64,000 nucleotides of DNA from contig NZ_CP063362.1 in the NCBI RefSeq assembly GCF_016807805.1, forward strand, positions 558,001 to 622,000. Direction: 5' to 3'. The translations under genes and the position numbers were made by a program. The DNA comes from Xanthobacter dioxanivorans. Lineage in GTDB: Bacteria > Pseudomonadota > Alphaproteobacteria > Rhizobiales > Xanthobacteraceae. The notes beneath the pieces are model-generated. The model ran no database searches and was not told the DNA's origin. It worked only from the letters and a program-made list of their open reading frames with translations. Shown here piece after piece: positions 16,744 through 26,700 of the stretch; position 1 is the stretch's first letter; each line of letters opens with the position of its first letter.

Positions 16744-18444
16744 TCAGAGGTCCGTGTGAACGTCGCGGTCCAGGGGGACGGCGCAGCACAGCAGCACTTC
16801 GCCCGGCGTCGTCTCGGCGAAGGGCGCGACCTGATATCCGGTCCGGCCCGAGACGATGCGCGTGGCGCACCGGCCGCAGACCCCGGAGCGGCATTCGGAC
16901 TCGATCGCCACGCCGCCGGCTTCGGCCACGTCCAGCAGGCTCATCCCGGGGCGCCAGACGGCGGAGCCGCCGCTTGCGTCGAAATGGATTTGCGCCTCGG
17001 ATGGCGGCTCGGGCTTCATCGGGGATGCGTCGGCGCCCGATGCCCCCCGCGGCGCGCCGAAGGCCTCCGTGAAGATTTCGGCGCCGGGAAGCCCCAGCTC
17101 GCCGACCCAGCGCGTCACGTCCAGAATGAAGGACGCGGGGCCGCAAATGTAGATGCGGGCGTCCACCAGACCGCGCAGCAGATCCGCAAGCAGCGGCTCG
17201 TCGATCCGGCCCACGCTGTCGTGGGTGCGCCCCAGAACATCCTCGCTCCCCGGAGCGCTGAACCGAACATGGCGCCGAACCGATGGATGATTGCGGGCGA
17301 TCTCCCGCGTCTGGTCCGCAAAGGCGTGATCCGCCGACCTGCGCGCCCCGTGGATGAAGGTGATGCTCTCGGGCACGCAGCGCGAGCCGTTGTTGGTCGT
17401 CGCCGCCTGCAGCATCGCCATCATCGGCGTGATGCCGACGCCGGCCGAGATAAGAACGAGGGGCGCGGCTGAGTCTCCCCTCCACACGAAGCTTCCGCGC
17501 GGACCGAGCACGCGAAGGCGGTCGCCTGCCCTGGCATTGAGGTGAAGCCACTCGGAAAAGCCGCCCGGCTCTCGCTTCACGCTGATGCGCAGGTGGCCGG
17601 CCGGCAGCTCGGACACCGAGTAAGCGCGGGATCGCTCCGAACCTTCGCCACGCACGACAATATGCTGGCCCGGCAGCACGGGCGGGAGGCCGCCGCCGTC
17701 TGCAGGCTCGAGCAGAAACGAGCGGATGGATCGGCTCTCATCCTGTGTCGCGGCGATGCGGAAATCGCGGAACCCGCGGCTGCGGCCACCGGTCCGCAGC
17801 GTGGCGAGGGCGGCATTCACCTGGGCGCGCCAGTTCTCCGCAAGCTCCGGCACCGCGGCGAGTTCCGCCAGCGCATCGGCGTCGGCACCCGGGTTCGCCG
17901 AAAGGTCGTTGAGGCGCCGGATCGGCCAGGCCGGATTCGGCCGCTCGACCAATTCCGCCAATGCTCCGGAAGCGATGCGGCCGCCTTCCAGCACGCGGAA
18001 ATACCAGCCGCAGCGCCCGGATTGCGTCAGCCTGCGCGGCAGGCGCAGGTCATCGAAGCGCAGCGCGAGCTTGAAGCAGGGCTTGCGTGGCCGCGTGACC
18101 TGCAGCAGCACCGCGCCGAGCCGGACGGCGTCGCCGACGCACACCCCGGCTTCATCCCATCCCTCCATGGAGAGGTTTTCGCCCATGCTTCCCATGCCCC
18201 AGAGCGCGGCATGCTCGGGAAACTCGGACCTCCACTGGTCGTAATGCCCGAACGGATAGGCGTAGACCGCCATGTCCGGCCCGCCGTGGACGCGCAGATC
18301 GGCTTGCCGGTCGCCGGCGAGCCCGCCCGCGCCCACGTCCACCGGCCCTTCGACAGGGCGCTTGACGAAGGCGCTCAGGGTGCCGCCCGCTCCGAGCGGA
18401 GCCGGCTCGCCGACAAAGATGCCTTTCAACAGGGCGGCCTGCAT
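16744..18444 (-). CDS. MOSC domain / ferredoxin-NAD(P)H reductase / [2Fe-2S] fusion protein
   Basis: A 566-residue three-part protein. The N-terminus (about 25-170) is a YiiM-like MOSC domain with the conserved cysteine in VTRPRKPCFKL. Then follows an FNR-like module with FAD-binding RAYSVSEL (near 275), a nucleotide-binding loop SAGVGITPMM (near 335) and a YICGPASFI motif. The C-terminus is a plant-type [2Fe-2S] domain with C-x4-C-x2-C and a late cysteine in LLCCAVP. The layout resembles oxygenase reductases fused to a MOSC domain. No oxygenase component is adjacent, so the electron acceptor is unknown. It lies between the nitrilase and binding-protein genes on the same strand. Confidence 0.88.
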   Translation of the reverse strand: MQAALLKGIFVGEPAPLGAGGTLSAFVKRPVEGPVDVGAGGLAGDRQADLRVHGGPDMAVYAYPFGHYDQWRSEFPEHAALWGMGSMGENLSMEGWDEAGVCVGDAVRLGAVLLQVTRPRKPCFKLALRFDDLRLPRRLTQSGRCGWYFRVLEGGRIASGALAELVERPNPAWPIRRLNDLSANPGADADALAELAAVPELAENWRAQVNAALATLRTGGRSRGFRDFRIAATQDESRSIRSFLLEPADGGGLPPVLPGQHIVVRGEGSERSRAYSVSELPAGHLRISVKREPGGFSEWLHLNARAGDRLRVLGPRGSFVWRGDSAAPLVLISAGVGITPMMAMLQAATTNNGSRCVPESITFIHGARRSADHAFADQTREIARNHPSVRRHVRFSAPGSEDVLGRTHDSVGRIDEPLLADLLRGLVDARIYICGPASFILDVTRWVGELGLPGAEIFTEAFGAPRGASGADASPMKPEPPSEAQIHFDASGGSAVWRPGMSLLDVAEAGGVAIESECRSGVCGRCATRIVSGRTGYQVAPFAETTPGEVLLCCAVPLDRDVHTDL

Positions 18445-18520
18445 CGATTCCTCTAGGGGTTGCGCCGCCGCCTGTCCTGGCGGGCGCCGATCTCACACGG
18501 TGGCCGGGAATGCGCCGGCC

Positions 18521-19567
18521 TCAGCCGGCGGCTTGCGCCATGCGCGACCACGCCGGCACGACATCTTCCGTAAGATCCATGTCCAGGAACTCGCGCCGGC
18601 CACGGATGGGCGTGAACGTGACCGGATCGTTGGTGGACCGGTTGACGGTCAGGTTGAAGATGTCGAACCGGTTCATGTAGCCGGCCAGATCGTGGAATTG
18701 CTTCTGGATGATGCAGTCCTCGATATCGATGTCGGCATAGAGGATGCCCTCCTCGTCGCGCAGGACGGGGGCCTTCAGCTCGCCGCTCGGCCCCATCACC
18801 ATGGTTGGATTGCGCTCGGACGCATCCAGCCGCCCGCGAACCTCGCGATCGCCCTCCGAGATGATGTCCTTCGCGGTTTCCGTGAGGAACATGGAGGCGG
18901 CGACCGTGAACACCTTCGCCTCGGTGCAATGGGCCTCGGTGCGGATGCGCACGCCCTCGGCAAGGCTCATGTTGCCGCCGTTCAGCCAGCTCGACGGATA
19001 GGTGGCGATGTGAAGCTGTTCGCCCTGCGCCATCAGCGCATGCCGGGCGAGCGGATTGCAGTTCTCGGCGCAGATCAGGGCGCCGATGCGGCCGAGCGGG
19101 CTGTCCACGACGCGCAGCCCCGCGCCGTCGCCATTGGCCCAGGTCAGCTTCTCCATGTAGGTGGGCACGATCTTGCGGTGATGGTTGAGCAGGCGCCCGT
19201 CATTCCCGATCAGGATGTTGGTGTTCCACAGGCACCCGAGGCTGGCGGGCGTGCCTTCGTTGATGCCCATCGAGATGATTACGTCGCGCCGCTTGGCGAC
19301 TTCGGCCAGCCGCTTGGTTTCGGGACCGGGAACGTGGACGGCGGCGGCCGCGAGGCGCCGGAAGTAATCGTGATTGAGCCCCGGCGCCCGCAGCGAGTGC
19401 CAGATCGGGAAGCAGGGAATGAAAGCCTCTGGAAAGACAACGATGTTTGCGCCGTTGTTCGCCGCTTCCTCGATCAGCGCGCATGCCTTCTCGACCGTCT
19501 TCTGTGTGTTGAGGAAGACGGGACTCGCATGCATCGCGGCGACTTTGAATTTTGGAAACGATCGCAT
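18521..19567 (-). CDS. Nitrilase / carbon-nitrogen hydrolase
   Basis: A 348-residue nitrilase-superfamily enzyme. The catalytic triad is complete: Glu47 in VVFPEAF, Lys132 in HHRKIVPTY and Cys166 in LICAENCNPL, with the second conserved glutamate in YMEK at 139. Length and the C-terminal region match true nitrilases rather than amidases or ureidopropionases, so conversion of a nitrile to a carboxylate and ammonia is likely. The ATG at 19567 is preceded by GAGGACA; an upstream start nine residues earlier is weaker. It is the first gene of the minus-strand run with the MOSC reductase and the ABC importer. Confidence 0.9.
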   Translation of the reverse strand: MRSFPKFKVAAMHASPVFLNTQKTVEKACALIEEAANNGANIVVFPEAFIPCFPIWHSLRAPGLNHDYFRRLAAAAVHVPGPETKRLAEVAKRRDVIISMGINEGTPASLGCLWNTNILIGNDGRLLNHHRKIVPTYMEKLTWANGDGAGLRVVDSPLGRIGALICAENCNPLARHALMAQGEQLHIATYPSSWLNGGNMSLAEGVRIRTEAHCTEAKVFTVAASMFLTETAKDIISEGDREVRGRLDASERNPTMVMGPSGELKAPVLRDEEGILYADIDIEDCIIQKQFHDLAGYMNRFDIFNLTVNRSTNDPVTFTPIRGRREFLDMDLTEDVVPAWSRMAQAAG

Positions 19568-19760
19568 TTTTATTGTCCTCAATTCAGTTCGCAATCGTTA
19601 GATAGAATTAAATATTCAAACAAGATCAAATAAAGCGCGCTTCTGCATCAAACATTGAGCACATCGAGCTTATGAGGTTTTCATCTCGGCTTATCACCTG
19701 TTTCAAGCGCCGCTGGTGATCCCGATCGCCCCGGGGCAAGGCTCGGATTTTCGGGACATC

Positions 19761-20675
19761 TCACGATCCCTCCGAGTCCAGGAGGGCCATGCGGGCGCGC
19801 AAGCGCGGGGCGGTCCAGTCCAGGAAGCTGCGAACCTTCAGAGGCAGCACCTCGGCCTGCGGATAGATGAGGCTCACCGGAAGCGGCTCCGGCGCAAACT
19901 CCGGGAGGAGGATCTGCAACTGGCCGGACTTAATCTCGTCCGCCACTTGATAGGACAGGACGCGGATGACCCCGAGACCGGCACACGCCGCCTGAATGGC
20001 GGCCTCTGTCGTGTTCACGGACAATCTCGGGCGCGGCTCGACGGTGAAGGCGGCACTGTCGCGCCGGTAGCGCCATTCGGGCGCGGCGGCGAAGCCCTGG
20101 AAGCTGATCCCGTCATGGGAGGCGAGATCCTCCGGCCGAGACGGCGTGCCGTGTCCTGCGAGATAGGCGGGGCTGGCGCAGATCACCCGGCTGACGCTGC
20201 CGACGCGGGTGGCAATGAGGGTGCTGTCCGTCAGGTGTCCGATGCGCAGGGCAACGTCGACGTGCTCGTCCACGAGACTGATCTGCCTGTCGGCCAGCAT
20301 GAGGCGCAGACAGATGTCGGGATATTGCGCAAGAAATTCGAGTGCGACGGGCAAGAGATGGCGCTCCCCGAAGGCAATGGGCGCGGTGACATGCAGCGTG
20401 CCGCGCGGGGTGCTGAATTCGCCGGCCGCTTCCCGCTCAGCCTCCTCCAATTGGCCGACGATGCGACGGGCCGCCGCCACGAAAGCGCGGCCGGTTTCAG
20501 TCAGCCGCAGTCCCCCGCGACTGCGCACGAACAGCGGGGTTCCCAGGTGATGCTCGAGTTCGGAAACCTTCCGGCTCACCGTCGCCAGCGGCGCCCGCAG
20601 GTGCCGGGCGCCGCCCGAGAGGCTGCCTGCCTCGACGACGGCCAGCAGCACGGTCATAGCATCGAAGCGGTCCAT
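19761..20675 (-). CDS. LysR-family transcriptional regulator
   Basis: A 304-residue LTTR with helix-turn-helix in residues 1-60 (GGARHLRAPLATVSRKVSELE) and a co-inducer domain from about residue 90. The SxxL-type effector fold (SLVDEHVDVALRIG) places it in the group that often acts on reductase or hydrolase genes. It is divergent from the MBL-fold hydrolase gene, with a CGTTAG-N5-CTAACG dyad in the 100-bp gap as a likely binding site for control of that gene. Confidence 0.92.
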   Translation of the reverse strand: MDRFDAMTVLLAVVEAGSLSGGARHLRAPLATVSRKVSELEHHLGTPLFVRSRGGLRLTETGRAFVAAARRIVGQLEEAEREAAGEFSTPRGTLHVTAPIAFGERHLLPVALEFLAQYPDICLRLMLADRQISLVDEHVDVALRIGHLTDSTLIATRVGSVSRVICASPAYLAGHGTPSRPEDLASHDGISFQGFAAAPEWRYRRDSAAFTVEPRPRLSVNTTEAAIQAACAGLGVIRVLSYQVADEIKSGQLQILLPEFAPEPLPVSLIYPQAEVLPLKVRSFLDWTAPRLRARMALLDSEGS

Positions 20676-20731
20676 CGTACCTTCCGAATTTTGAGAGGAT
20701 AGCTCCCGGAATGGCCCGGTTACTGCGTGGG

Positions 20732-20748
20732 CGTTAGATATCCTAACG
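20732..20748. promoter_or_regulatory. Candidate LysR box (CGTTAG-ATATC-CTAACG)
   Basis: Perfect 6-bp arms around five bases, containing the T-N11-A core (T20734, A20746) of LTTR sites. It lies in the divergent gap between the LysR gene and the MBL hydrolase, 27 bp upstream of the latter's ATG. Confidence 0.6.
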
Positions 20749-20775
20749 TCGTTCGGAGACCGATGGAGAGTCCAG

Positions 20776-21807
20776 ATGGCCTCCCCGCCCGTCGATCACC
20801 ATACGGATGCTGCCATGGCCAACCTTTCCCGCCGCGCCCTCGCGTTCGGCCTTCCTCTGGGTCTTGTCGGGGGCAGCGCTCTCCAGATCCTCACCACCGG
20901 CCACAGTGCTGCGGAAGCCCCGGCGGCCGGTCCTGCCCCCAGTCCCGTCGCGGCCCGGGTGACTCCGCTGGCGCAGATCAGGGTCGGCCGCTTCACCGTG
21001 ACGGCGCTCACGGACGGGTATGCGGACATGCCCTACACCTTTTTCCCCGGCCGGACGGCCGCCCAGGTCGAGCAGGCTGCCGTGTCGCAGTTCGTCGCGC
21101 GGCCGAGCGGCGTCCGCTTCGTCTTCAACCAGTATCTGATCGAGGATGGCGCGCGCCGGATCCTGCTCGATACCGGCCCGGCCGGCTCCATCGGGCAGAC
21201 CGGCGCGCTGCCGCAGGCGCTCGCAGCCATCGGGCTGCGCCGCGACCAGATCGACGCCGTCATCGTGACCCACATGCACGAGGACCACATGGGCGGACTG
21301 GTGGTCGGCGGGCAGAACAACTATCCCAATGCTGAACTCTACATCGACCGGCGGGACATCAGGCACTGGACCGATCCGGCGAAGCGGGCCGGGGCGCCGG
21401 ATTACCTTCAGAACAGCTTCCGGATGGCGTCCGAGGTGGTGAAGCTCTATCCCCGGCTCCAGGCGATCGACGGCGAGCGCGAGGTGGCGCCGGGGGTCTC
21501 GATCATCGACCTGACCGGTCATACCCCCGGCCATATCGGCGTCCGGATCGCCGATGCCGGGCAGAGCCTCATCATGGTGTCCGACATGCTCTTCCCCGTG
21601 GTGCACCCGCAGGCGACCGACGTGGGCTTCGTGTTCGAGCAGGACCGCGCGGCGGCCCAGGCCATGCGGGATCGCTTCTTTCCCCTCGCAGCCTCCGAAG
21701 GCGCATTGATCGCCGCGACCCACATGCCCTTTCCCGGGCTCGGCCGCGTCGTCCTGGACCGCGGCCAGATGCGCTGGCAGGTGACGGACTGGGCCTTGCA
21801 GTCCTGA
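20776..21807 (+). CDS. MBL-fold metallo-hydrolase, exported
   Basis: A 343-residue metallo-beta-lactamase-fold protein. The metal motif THMHEDHMGG lies near residues 165-174, and a second site is seen in DLTGHTPGHIG. An N-terminal twin-arginine-like stretch (NLSRRALAFGLP) and a hydrophobic run before an alanine/proline-rich linker suggest Tat export. The start at 20776 follows GGAGAG; an internal ATG at 20815 would put the arginine pair near the N-terminus and is a fair alternative. Substrate class (lactonase, ester or other hydrolase) is not identifiable. Divergent LysR gene; next gene is a PPOX-like protein. Confidence 0.87.
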   Translation: MASPPVDHHTDAAMANLSRRALAFGLPLGLVGGSALQILTTGHSAAEAPAAGPAPSPVAARVTPLAQIRVGRFTVTALTDGYADMPYTFFPGRTAAQVEQAAVSQFVARPSGVRFVFNQYLIEDGARRILLDTGPAGSIGQTGALPQALAAIGLRRDQIDAVIVTHMHEDHMGGLVVGGQNNYPNAELYIDRRDIRHWTDPAKRAGAPDYLQNSFRMASEVVKLYPRLQAIDGEREVAPGVSIIDLTGHTPGHIGVRIADAGQSLIMVSDMLFPVVHPQATDVGFVFEQDRAAAQAMRDRFFPLAASEGALIAATHMPFPGLGRVVLDRGQMRWQVTDWALQS

Positions 21808-21846
21808 CCCCCGCGCACGGGCGGCGATCAAGGCAAGGGCGGCGCC

Positions 21847-22506
<660 letters not shown>

Positions 22507-22619
22507 GGCCCGGGCCGCGGGCCTAGCCGTCAGTCAGGCGATGCGCGTTCTGTGAGCGGCACTAACCGCAGGGTCGATTTCAGTCCAGAGCATCGGCGCG
22601 TCAAACCCGGAGGCCAGAA

Positions 22620-23296
22620 ATGACAGCACCGCCCAAGAAGACCAGCGTCCTGCCGAGCGGCGGGGGTGCCGCGCTGATGGATCCTTCCGATACGCTCGTC
22701 CTTCTCCTCGATCACCAGTCCGGCCTGTTCCAGACGGTGAAGGATATTCCGGTCGCGGACCTGCGGCGCAATGTGGAGATGATCGCGAGGCTCTGCACGC
22801 TTCTCGATATTCCGGTGATCACGACCGCGTCGGAGCCTGCCGGCACCAATGGGCCGCTGATGCCGGAGATTCACCAACTGGCCCCCATGCCATCTACATT
22901 CCGCGCAAGGGCGAGGTGAACGCCTGGGACAATCATGACTTCGTCACGCAGGTCGAGGCCACGGGCCGCAGGACGCTCGTCATGGCCGGCGTCTGGACCA
23001 GCGTCTGCGTGATGTTCCCAGCGCTCGACGCGAAGGTCGCCGGATATGAGGTCTACGCGGTGGTGGATGCCTCGGGCGACCCCAGCGAGATGGCCTCGCG
23101 CACCTCCCTGGCCCGCTTCGTTCAAGGTGGTGTGAAGCCCACCTCAACCAATGCCCTCCTGTCGGAACTCCACAGAACCTGGGCGCGACCGGAAGCCGCC
23201 AGCCTAGCTCAGCTGTATGGACTTGTCGCTCCGAACTATGCTGCCGTGATCGAAAGCTTTCAGCGTGCGCAGCAGGCAACTGATCCTACACCCTAG
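22620..23296 (+). pseudogene. Isochorismatase/YcaC-like cysteine hydrolase, frameshifted
   Basis: The first part (22620 onward) starts MTAPPKKTSVLPSGG and contains the catalytic aspartate in LLLDHQSGLF. The second part (AIYIPRKGEVNAWDNHDF onward) carries the nucleophile in GVWTSVCV and ends at 23296. The frame changes near 22882-22886, a C5 run; one additional base restores about 225 codons, the normal YcaC-like length. No other lesion is visible. The family hydrolyses amides or similar bonds by Cys/Asp/Lys chemistry; the specific substrate is unknown. It belongs to the MBL/PPOX group upstream. Confidence 0.82.
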
Positions 23297-23794
23297 GAAG
23301 TGTTCCCCGGAGATGGACAAAAACAGCTGTCCGTTACTGTCCTGCCAACTTTCGCCTTCGCCCTGCCAGGAGCAAGCATCTGCGGTGAGGCTAAGTCCAC
23401 ATGACCCAGATCGGCAACCGGCCGAGGGTTGGGGATATCCCAAAAGCGGTCATCGTTAAGGTCCGCTCATGGGATGGACCGGCTGCTTCCCTCCGCGGGG
23501 TAGTCTGCAAGGACTGGCCCACGCCATGCTGGAAAAGTACCCGGAAGACCGGGATTGACCGCCGGGGGAGCTTGGCGAGTGCTCTTGTCCTGCGAAGCAA
23601 CTTCAGAGCCTGCGCAATCGCTTGGTTCAGTGGGTTCGTTCTGTTCCGACAATCGCCGGTCGACCGCTGATCGTCAAAAAATCCTCCCGCCGATACAAGT
23701 CCGCCTTCCCCCTGACTGCCGCGTCATGATACCACTCATTCCCGAGGGTAAGCTTGCAGCCGACTTAAACAGGTCCATTAAATCGGGGGGACTG
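23297..23794. other. About 500 bp leader upstream of the autotransporter, no gene recognised
   Basis: Short open frames are present, but none is convincing. The autotransporter frame stays open upstream of its ATG for 80 codons without a signal-peptide start or a ribosome site. The region probably holds the promoter and a 5' leader, and may contain decayed DNA. Confidence 0.5.
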
Positions 23795-26700
23795 ATGGCG
23801 AAGGGGATGGGGCGCCAGGCGTGGGCGCGTAGTCTTGCGGAGCGGCGGCTGGAGCTTTGTGCAAGCGCGAGCGTGCTGGCGTTCGCTGTAGCCACCAGCC
23901 CGACGCTTGCCCAGACCTACGGCGGCACGCGCAACAGCTTGTTTGTCAACCCGTCTCCAATCCATGGGCAGGATGCCTACAGCACCGGCTGGATCTTTAA
24001 AGACTACTATCAGGCGACGCAGGGCGCAGATGGCAAAGAACTGAACGTCGTCACAAACGGGACGATCCGCGCGGTCGATCCCACCCAGATCATCTGGATG
24101 CAGTCCATCGCGCCGGCACTGGTCGTGGGCTCGGAAGGCGGGCACGGTGGCGCCGGGCTCAAGCGTGATTATCAGGCCTTCGGCGGTGGCGCCGGCGGCA
24201 AGGTCACTGTCGAGAACAATGCCAAGATTGGCCTTTCCAACAAGCAGGGGGACAAGGCCAATCCCACTGCCCTGGTCTCCATCTACTCGAAGGGTGGCAA
24301 AGGCGGGAACGGCAACCTTTACGTCGGCTCGCCCAACAACGAGCTCTATGCCTCCGCCGGGCGCGGCGGCGACGGGGGAGCCGTCACGTTCTCCACGTCG
24401 ACCGGCTTCGTGACCGAGGGCAACTACATCGCCGGGCTCTCCGTCAGTTCGAGGGGCGGCGCCGGTGGCGATTACGGCCTGTTGGACGACGACGCGCTCG
24501 AATCCATGGGCTACGGCCACGGCGGCGCCACCGGCCTTGTCACCGTGACCATAAAGCGCGGAGCGGACATCGAAACCTGGGGCTGGCACGCGCCGGGGAT
24601 CGTGGTGGAAAGCGTGGGCGGCGACGGCTCCAGCTCCGGCAACGGCTACGATACACGCGGCGCGTCCGCGGGCCACGCTTATGCGAACAACGAGGACCGG
24701 CGATCCATCATCTATAATGGCGGCGGCAAGGTCACGACGCGCGCGGACGACGCGCCCGCTATCCTGCTGCAGAGCATCGGCGGCGCGGGCGGAACGGGCG
24801 GCCAGGCTGCGGTTTCCGGGCGGGGCACGCGGGCTGGCGACGGTGGCAATGGCGGCCAGATCGAGGCCGTTCAGAGCGGCGCGGTAAAGACGAGCGGGGC
24901 CAACAGCTACGGCATCGTGGCCCAGTCGGTCGGTGGCGCCGGCGGCAAAGGCGGTAACGGTATCGCCTCCGGCGGCAATGGCGGCAATGGCGGCAACGGC
25001 GGCAAGGTCGGGGTGGAAATCCGCTCCGAAGTCTCGACGTCCGGCGCCAACGCTAATGGTGTCGTGGCGCAGAGCATCGGCGGCGGGCGGGCGCTCCAGG
25101 CCTTCCAGCCCGGCGACGGGACGATTGTCATCGGTGGCGGCGATGGTGGCGAGAGCTTCGCCATGTGGCTTGGCACCGGCGGCAATGGCGGCACCGGTGG
25201 CACCGGTGGCGACGTGACCGTCACGAACGAGGGAACGGTCCGGACCGGAGGCAAGGAGGCCACCGGCGTGCTCGCGCAGAGCATCGGTGGCGGCGGCGGT
25301 GGCGGCGGCAGCGCCCTCGTGCTGGGTGCTGCCTTCAGTGTCTCGCGCGGTGGCGCCTCCGGCGGCGGCGGGGATGGTGGCACGGTCGAAGTGATCAACA
25401 ACTTGGGCTACCAGGGGGTCGCTGGCGGCGTGTTCACGACCGGCGACAATGCCGCCGGCATCCTCGCCCAGTCCGTGGGTGGCGGCGGCGGTTCCGGCGG
25501 CGCCGCGGTGGCGGCCACCGCGAGCGCGGTCGTGTCTTCGGCTACAGCCCTCGGCGGAACCGGCGGCGGCGGCGGCAATGGCGGAACGGTGAAGGTGAGC
25601 GGCAACGCCGCCGTCTCGACTGCCGGCGAACGGTCTCACGGCATCGAGGCGATGAGCATCGGCGGCGGGGGCGGCGATGGGGGGGCCTCCTACGCGCTCG
25701 CGTATTCGCAAGCGGTCCACAAGAGTGTTCCCAATATCGCTGTCGGCGTGGCGTTGGGCGGCTCCGGAGGCAAGGGCGGCAACGGAGGGACCGTCACGGT
25801 CAACACCTCCGGCACCGTGACAACGACCGGGGCGGACGCGTTCGGCATTCTGGGCCTAAGCGTCGGCGGCGGCGGCGGGGACGGCGGCATATCCGATGCC
25901 CGCACCAAAGCAAGCGGCTCTGCGCTCGTCGACATCTCAACTACCGTCAGCCTGGGTGGCACCGGCGGAGACGGCGGCAAGGGTGGCGAGGTCAAGATCG
26001 ACAGCTCCGGCGACGTGAGCACCAAGGGCGATCAGGCCATCGGAATCGCCGCTTACAGCATCGGCGGCGGCGGTGGTGCGGGCGGCAGCGCCTACGCGGC
26101 CGGAGCTGTTTCCGGCGCGACCGGAAACGTGGGCGTGAACGTCGCCGTGGGCGGCAAGGGCGGCGGCGGGAACACCGGCGGAACGGCCAAGGTCAAGAAC
26201 GCCGGCACCATCGAGACGGAGGGATACGGCGCGCACGGCATCCATGCCCTGAGCGTGGGCGGCGGCGGCGGCAACGGCGGTGCCGGCACGGTGGCCGCAT
26301 CGTCGTCAGGCATCGGTATCGGCAAGGACAAGCCGAAGGACGGAAACCCCGGAGGCAACAAGGTTCAGATCAAGGCCGTGGTGGACGTCGGCGTCGGCGG
26401 CGCCGGCGGCGGCGGCTCGAACGGGGGATTGGTCGAGGTCGTCAACACCGCGACCGTCACGACGCGCGGGGTGGAAGCCCGCGGCATCCTCGCCCAGTCC
26501 ATCGGCGGCGGCGGCGGTGTCGGCGGGGCGGGCACCACACAAGGCGCCAACACCGTGCAGGTCAATGTGAGCGTCGGCGCAAAGGGCGGCGGCGCAAGCG
26601 ACGGCGGCGACGTGACGGTGAAGAACCTGTCTTCGACGGCGGCGATCACCACCTATGGCGATGGCGCCCACGGCATCCAGGCCCAGTCCATCGGCGGCGG

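Noticed and set aside
16685..17551. Upstream part of the open frame 16337-17551 (minus strand)
   Set aside because: Only the part from 16684 is real (N-terminal half of the binding protein); the rest is a shadow of the MOSC fusion.
23555..23794. Autotransporter start 80 codons upstream
   Set aside because: No ribosome site and a charged, non-signal N-terminus; the ATG at 23795 has a GGGGGG site and a signal peptide.
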